NCBI GenBank assembly: GCA_905479545.1
Contig: CAJQNE010000225.1
Span: 1 to 6,562, forward strand
DNA from: an uncultured Gammaproteobacteria bacterium
GTDB lineage: Bacteria; Pseudomonadota; Gammaproteobacteria; CAJQNE01
Length of the DNA stretch: 6,562 nucleotides
Direction: 5' to 3'
A program made the position numbers and the translations under genes. Of the stretch, positions 1 to 3,956 are shown piece by piece (the first letter of the stretch is position 1; each line of letters begins with the position of its first letter). The notes beneath the pieces were generated by a model, which was not told the DNA's origin, ran no database searches, and saw only the letters and a list, made by a program, of their open reading frames with translations.

Positions 1-29
1 GTAATAGCCGTTTACTCAGAGCGGCGCCG

Positions 30-35
30 AGAGGA
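30..35 (+). promoter_or_regulatory. Ribosome binding site of the Do-family protease
   Basis: AGAGGA lies eight bases before the ATG at 44 and supports that start. No promoter can be judged, because only 43 bases precede the gene. The protease may be co-transcribed with a gene to the left. Confidence 0.7.
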
Positions 36-43
36 CTTCAGTA

Positions 44-1513
44 ATGACAAACCCATATCGACCCTCACTGGTTGCTGCCGCCGTGCTAGCGGCAGCAACT
101 GTCACCAGCCCGGTGTTACTGGCTAAACAAGTGCCGACTCAGGGCAGTTTTAAACAGGTGGAGCGCGCACCAAGTTTTGCCGAACTAATCGCTCAGGTAA
201 AACCCGCGGTGGTTCGGGTGCAAACCGAATCGACTGTGAACCTTGGCCCCCAAGGCGGCTCGCCCTGGCACGGTGACATGGAGCAATATTTCCAGCGCTT
301 CTTTGGCCAACAAGGGCCGCAGCAGTTCAGGCAACAAGCGCCGCAACGGCAACAGAAATCCCTGGGCCAGGGGTCTGGTTTTATCGTCAGTGCAGACGGC
401 TTCATCGTAACTAACCATCACGTTATTGATGGTGCAGACGGCATTGAAGTCGTATTGGATAACGGCGATACCGTTAAAGCTAAGTTGGTGGGTAGCGATT
501 CAAAAACCGATTTAGCGGTGTTGAAAATTGAAACTGACCAAGAGTTAGACTACGTGCAGTTTGGCAATTCCGATAAAGCCCGCGTTGGCGATTGGGTGGT
601 GGCTATCGGTAACCCATTCGGACTGGGTGGCACAGCAACTACCGGCATAATTTCAGCCCGTGGTCGTGATATTCAAAGCGGCCCGTTTGATGACTATATT
701 CAAATCGACGCACCCATTAACCAAGGCAACTCGGGTGGCCCGTTGTTCGATGCCAATGGCAGGGTGGTAGGTATTAACACCGCGATTTACTCGCCGAACG
801 GCGGTGGCAACGTAGGTATTGGTTTTGCCGTACCGGCCCAGCTAGCCGAGCCGATTATCGCCCAGTTACAGAATACCGGTGGCGTGCAGCGTGGTTGGCT
901 TGGTGTCGTAATTCAAAATATCGACGACGACATTGCCAACAGCCTGAACCGCGATAGCAATGACGGTGCCCTGGTAGCCGATGTTGCTGACGATAGCCCT
1001 GCGGCCCGCGCTAAATTTAAGCAAGGCGATGTGATCGTAAAGTTTGGCTCGCAGGATATTGATGATGTGCGCGACTTAACCCGTGCAGTTGCCAATGCCA
1101 AGCCTGATAGCCGCCAGAAAGTAAAAGTATGGCGCAGTGGTAAGGTTAAAACGCTTACGGTCAAACTTGGCAGCAGCCCGGATGAACAGATCGCTGCTAC
1201 CGATGAGCAAAACTCCGAGGCCGATAAACTGGGTGTTCAGCTTTCATCGCTTACCGATGAACTTCGTGAGCAGTTGCGACTCGGTGAAGACGTTGATGGT
1301 GCCTTAATCACCCGGGTCGAGCCAGGTAGCCCGGCGGCAGTGAAAGGACTACGCCGCGGCGACGTGATAACCCAAATTAACCAGCAACCCGTAACGAAAC
1401 CAGGCCAAGTGGCCGATGTAGTGAAGGATGCTGCAAAAGATGGCCGTAAATCGGTGCTATTGCTGGTGCAGCGAAAAGATTTTGAGCGGTTTATCGCCGT
1501 TGAATTGAGTTAA
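44..1513 (+). CDS. Periplasmic Do-family serine endoprotease (DegP/DegQ/MucD-like)
   Basis: This is a periplasmic protease and chaperone that degrades misfolded envelope proteins. The 489 residues start with an apparent signal peptide (hydrophobic run about residues 9-27, likely cleavage after LLA at 27). A trypsin-like domain follows, with the catalytic triad visible as His126 (TNHHV), Asp156 (KTDLAVL) and Ser230 (GNSGGPLF). Two PDZ domains come next: about 283-375 (binding loop RGWLGV) and about 395-487 (KLGVQL). Length and order match DegP and MucD. The loop before the protease core, about 84-105, is rich in glutamine, and the whole protein has no cysteine, so the disulfide known in the E. 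coli DegP loop is absent. The ATG is supported by AGAGGA at 30-35, eight bases upstream. A strong terminator follows at 1595-1634. In relatives this gene often ends the rpoE-rseA-rseB cluster; the upstream gene is outside the window, so this is not tested. DegP, DegQ and MucD cannot be told apart with certainty here. Confidence 0.96.
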   Translation: MTNPYRPSLVAAAVLAAATVTSPVLLAKQVPTQGSFKQVERAPSFAELIAQVKPAVVRVQTESTVNLGPQGGSPWHGDMEQYFQRFFGQQGPQQFRQQAPQRQQKSLGQGSGFIVSADGFIVTNHHVIDGADGIEVVLDNGDTVKAKLVGSDSKTDLAVLKIETDQELDYVQFGNSDKARVGDWVVAIGNPFGLGGTATTGIISARGRDIQSGPFDDYIQIDAPINQGNSGGPLFDANGRVVGINTAIYSPNGGGNVGIGFAVPAQLAEPIIAQLQNTGGVQRGWLGVVIQNIDDDIANSLNRDSNDGALVADVADDSPAARAKFKQGDVIVKFGSQDIDDVRDLTRAVANAKPDSRQKVKVWRSGKVKTLTVKLGSSPDEQIAATDEQNSEADKLGVQLSSLTDELREQLRLGEDVDGALITRVEPGSPAAVKGLRRGDVITQINQQPVTKPGQVADVVKDAAKDGRKSVLLLVQRKDFERFIAVELS

Positions 1514-1568
1514 TACCGTTTAATGCTCTCCTTTTTGTACCGACAAGTATGAATTGCTAAGCACGACC

Positions 1569-1592
1569 GGGCGCATCCTCCCCTGTGCGCCC
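1569..1592 (+). other. GC-rich hairpin ahead of the protease-gene terminator
   Basis: GGGCGCA (1569-1575) pairs perfectly with TGCGCCC (1586-1592) around a ten-base loop. No T run follows, so it is not a terminator by itself. It sits three bases before the terminator hairpin and could act as a 3' end stabiliser or as part of a double hairpin. Its function is inferred only. Confidence 0.45.
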
Positions 1593-1594
1593 CT

Positions 1595-1634
1595 TGCCCC
1601 TGACCGCTCACTCCCCGGCGGCAGGGGCATTTTT
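1595..1634 (+). terminator. Intrinsic terminator of the Do-family protease gene
   Basis: TGCCCCTG (1595-1602) pairs with CAGGGGCA (1622-1629). The stem is extended inward by CCGC (1604-1607) with GCGG (1618-1621) across a one-base bulge. Five T residues follow at 1630-1634. It begins 82 bases after the protease stop codon and separates that gene from the carboxyltransferase gene, implying that the latter has its own promoter. Confidence 0.88.
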
Positions 1635-1695
1635 ATGTCTGGTGTTTTTCGCTACGCTCAACGGTTCCTCTATGTGACATCTTGCGAACTTAGAA

Positions 1696-3219
1696 ATGAG
1701 CGAACCAGAGCTTCATCCCAGTTTTCCCGCTTTTGAGCAACGCCTGGAACAAACGCATGACAAGGCAAGGGAAGAGGCGACGAAGAAGCGCCATAAAAAG
1801 GGCTACCGCACGGCCCGTGAAAATGTCGCAGCGCTCTGCGATGGGAGTGATGATAATGCCGAATTTTTGGAATATGGCCAAATGGCAGTGGCGGCACAGC
1901 GGGAACGCCGTTCGCTTGATGAGTTACGCCGTGATACGCCCGCCGATGGAATTATTACTGGTTTGGCTAAGGTTAATGGCCAGCAAGCTGCGCTAATCGT
2001 TAATGACGACTCGGTGCTGGCGGGTACACAGGGGTTTTTCCATCACCATAAGCTCGACCGTATTTTAGAAGTGGTACGGCAACGGCGGTTGCCAGTCGTG
2101 ATGTTCGCTGAAGGCGGGGGTGGCCGACCCGGTGATGTGGATGTGAAAACTCAAATTGCAGGTCTGGCGATTACATCGTTTGCTGCCTGGGCTGCTCTGA
2201 GCGGCGTTGTGCCGCGCATTGCGGTTGCCAATGGTTATTGTTTCGCGGGTAATGCGGCGTTATTTGGCTGTGCAGATATAACGATTGCCACCGAAAAATC
2301 CTGGATCGGCATGGCCGGGCCGGCAATGATTGAAGGCGGTGGCTTGGGTAAATTCGCGCCGACCGATATTGGCCCTGCGGCGGAGCAATATGAGATTGGC
2401 GTGGTTGATATTCTCGCTCGCGACGAAGCTCATGCCGCTGAGCTGGCCAGGCAACTGCTCGGCTATTTTCAAGGTGGTGAAACAGATTGGAATTGTGCTG
2501 ATCAGCAGAGTCTGCGGAGCAGCCTGCCGCTCGACCGTCGCTTCTCTTATAAGGTGCGCGACATTATCAACACGGTTTTTGATAGTGATAGCTTCCTGGA
2601 ACTTCGTCAGCCCTATGGTGGAGCGATAATTACCGGGTTCGCTCGCATTGAAGGTAAAGCAGTGGGGGTTATTGCGAGTGACTGCCGTGTGTTAGGCGGC
2701 GCGATAGATTCACCGGCGGCCGAGAAAGCTGCCGCGTTTATGCAACTCTGCAACGCTCAGGGAATGCCACTGGTATCGCTAGGCGATACGCCCGGTTTCA
2801 TGGTCGGCCCTGATCATGAACGCGGTGGTGCCGTGCGGCGTTTATCAACATTGTTCGCGGCTGGCGGGGCACTAACCGTGCCGCTGGTGGCGGTGTTTTT
2901 GCGGAAAGGCTACGGCCTGGGTGCAATGGCGATGGCCGGTGGTAGCTTCGCGTCGCCGGTATACTGCGCGGCCTGGCCGACCGGTGAGTTTGGCGGCATG
3001 GGCCTTGAAGGCGCCGTGAAATTAGGTTTTCGCAAAGAGCTGGAAGCCGCAGAAAGCGACGAGGCTCGCGAAGCCCTCTATGCAGAATTGGTGGCGATGG
3101 CTTATGAACAGGGTAAAGCGACCGAGGCAGCCTCTTATCTGGAGTTGGATGCGGTGATTGACCCGGCAAATACTCGTGCGGTTATTGTGCAGGCGCTGGT
3201 AGCTTCAACCAACCAATAG
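1696..3219 (+). CDS. Acyl-CoA carboxylase carboxyltransferase (beta-subunit-like) protein
   Basis: In this family the enzyme moves a carboxyl group from carboxybiotin to an acyl-CoA such as acetyl-, propionyl- or a longer acyl-CoA. The 507 residues fit a complete two-domain carboxyltransferase of the PccB/MccB/AccD superfamily. The N-terminal crotonase-like half has GGGGRPGD (140-147), a glycine-rich stretch at 183-186 (FAGN) and GMAGP (205-209). The C-terminal half has DTPGF (364-368), KGYGLGAMAM (404-413) and AAWPTGEFGGMGLEGAV (425-441). It ends with the family-like DAVIDPANTR (485-494). The motif usually seen as YGGAY reads YGLGA here, and the usual EELGG region reads TDIGP, so it is a divergent branch and its substrate cannot be named. 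No biotin carboxylase or biotin carrier gene is adjacent. The ATG at 1696 is the first possible start after an in-frame stop at 1675, but it has only a weak ribosome binding site. No terminator is seen before the next gene. Confidence 0.9.
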   Translation: MSEPELHPSFPAFEQRLEQTHDKAREEATKKRHKKGYRTARENVAALCDGSDDNAEFLEYGQMAVAAQRERRSLDELRRDTPADGIITGLAKVNGQQAALIVNDDSVLAGTQGFFHHHKLDRILEVVRQRRLPVVMFAEGGGGRPGDVDVKTQIAGLAITSFAAWAALSGVVPRIAVANGYCFAGNAALFGCADITIATEKSWIGMAGPAMIEGGGLGKFAPTDIGPAAEQYEIGVVDILARDEAHAAELARQLLGYFQGGETDWNCADQQSLRSSLPLDRRFSYKVRDIINTVFDSDSFLELRQPYGGAIITGFARIEGKAVGVIASDCRVLGGAIDSPAAEKAAAFMQLCNAQGMPLVSLGDTPGFMVGPDHERGGAVRRLSTLFAAGGALTVPLVAVFLRKGYGLGAMAMAGGSFASPVYCAAWPTGEFGGMGLEGAVKLGFRKELEAAESDEAREALYAELVAMAYEQGKATEAASYLELDAVIDPANTRAVIVQALVASTNQ

Positions 3220-3300
3220 CCGAAAGACAGCTAAGCATAAAGCGGTTATCATTTAAGGCAGCGAAAGATGTTAGCCAAAACTAATTATTAATAAACGACC

Positions 3301-3308
3301 TAGGAGAG
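3301..3308 (+). promoter_or_regulatory. Ribosome binding site fixing the GTG start of the Mpo1-like gene
   Basis: TAGGAGAG lies just ahead of GTG at 3313. It favours the GTG over the next in-frame ATG (residue 25), which would remove the conserved His-x-Asn-Pro motif. The 93-base gap after the carboxyltransferase gene is AT-rich around 3277-3296 but holds no convincing promoter or terminator. Confidence 0.75.
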
Positions 3309-3312
3309 TGCA

Positions 3313-3810
3313 GTGGCTTCACTGAAAGAATTGCTCAACGAGTATGCTAAAACCCACCAGAACCCGGTGAATAGCGCCATTCACATGGTTTGTGTGCCGG
3401 TCATCGTTTGGGCCAGCATTGGCCTTGGCTGGGGCTTGTCGAATATGACCTATGGCCGATGGTTAGATTGGACAATCATGCCATTTATCAACCTCGGCAC
3501 CATCGGTATTTTCCTGACGCTCGCGTACTACTGGCGGCTGTCGAAAAAGCTGTTTGCCAGCATGGTGCTGTTTTCGTTATTCACCTGGACAACGCTGAAC
3601 GCGCTGCATTTTTCTGGCGGCCTGTACACGGTGTTCGTCGTTAGCTTAGTGCTGTGGGTAATCGCGTGGGCGGTACAGTTTTATGGCCACCACGTAGAAG
3701 GCGCAAAGCCGGCTTTTGCTGACGACTTGGTGTTTTTGCTCATAGGCCCCGCGTTTGTGCTGGATAAGATTTTTAAGCGTTTTGGCTCAAGTTTGCTGAC
3801 TACCACGTAA
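3313..3810 (+). CDS. Mpo1-like (DUF962/YGL010w family) membrane protein
   Basis: The 165-residue protein resembles the Mpo1 family. The yeast member is an iron-dependent dioxygenase that shortens 2-hydroxy fatty acids by alpha-oxidation; bacterial members are mostly uncharacterised, so the same reaction here is inference. The family signature is visible: Tyr11, the motif HQNPVN (15-20) and His24 at the N-terminus, then WAVQFYGHHVEGAKPAF (119-135) and a conserved-looking LIGPAFVLDKI (143-153). The histidines at 15, 24, 126 and 127 are candidate metal ligands. About four hydrophobic segments (roughly 24-42, 56-74, 80-99 and 104-122) suggest an inner-membrane protein, with a possible fifth near 139-152. 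It starts at GTG behind a good ribosome binding site, ends in tandem TAA TAA, and has a terminator close downstream. It could be read with the carboxyltransferase gene 93 bases upstream. Confidence 0.88.
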   Translation: MASLKELLNEYAKTHQNPVNSAIHMVCVPVIVWASIGLGWGLSNMTYGRWLDWTIMPFINLGTIGIFLTLAYYWRLSKKLFASMVLFSLFTWTTLNALHFSGGLYTVFVVSLVLWVIAWAVQFYGHHVEGAKPAFADDLVFLLIGPAFVLDKIFKRFGSSLLTTT

Positions 3811-3828
3811 TAAGCCATGCTCAAAGAA

Positions 3829-3863
3829 AACGGCTCGGCGCTTCGGCTTCGGGCCGTTTTTTT
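3829..3863 (+). terminator. Intrinsic terminator of the Mpo1-like gene
   Basis: AACGGC (3829-3834) pairs with GCCGTT (3853-3858), with further partly wobble pairs inside and TTCG-containing loop sequence. A run of seven T residues covers 3857-3863. It lies 18 bases after the stop codon. The A-rich stretch at 3823-3830 would be T-rich on the other strand, so it may also act as a weak backup terminator for the leftward gene. Confidence 0.85.
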
Positions 3864-3889
3864 ATGGCAAGTTGGCTGGCAAGTTCAAA

Positions 3890-3920
3890 CAAAAAACCGC
3901 CATCAGGTGGCTGATGGCGG
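3890..3920 (-). terminator. Intrinsic terminator of the leftward repeat-protein gene
   Basis: CCGCCATCAG (3897-3906) and CTGATGGCGG (3911-3920) form a perfect ten-base-pair stem with a four-base loop. On the minus strand it is followed by a run of six T residues (the A run at 3891-3896). It lies 37 bases beyond the stop codon of the repeat-protein gene. Confidence 0.9.
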
Positions 3921-3930
3921 CCATTCAGTT

Positions 3931-3948
3931 CTGGCCGGGAGCGGCCAG
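3931..3948 (-). other. Perfect hairpin between the repeat-protein stop codon and its terminator
   Basis: CTGGCCG (3931-3937) and CGGCCAG (3942-3948) pair completely around a four-base loop. It sits eight bases after the stop codon in the direction of transcription and has no T run. With the terminator it makes a double hairpin at the mRNA 3' end. A role in mRNA stability is inferred only. Confidence 0.5.
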
Positions 3949-3956
3949 CGAAGCGG

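Noticed and set aside
2..7. TAA TAG at the left edge as the end of an upstream gene
   Set aside because: Two adjacent stop triplets could end a neighbouring gene, but there is no upstream coding sequence to judge by.
1635..1695. Promoter for the carboxyltransferase gene
   Set aside because: The preceding terminator implies a promoter here, but no pair of -35 and -10 hexamers with normal spacing was convincing.
1554..1736. A 60-codon plus-strand open frame in the gap after the protease
   Set aside because: It crosses the protease-gene terminator and overlaps the carboxyltransferase start, with no supporting ribosome binding site or family likeness.
2798..3169. A 123-codon minus-strand open frame
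   Set aside because: It is antisense to the conserved C-terminal domain of the carboxyltransferase, and its Pro/Arg-rich translation looks like a shadow frame.
3220..3312. Promoter for the Mpo1-like gene in the AT-rich gap
   Set aside because: TATTAA at 3286-3291 resembles a -10 box, but no -35 box lies at suitable spacing.
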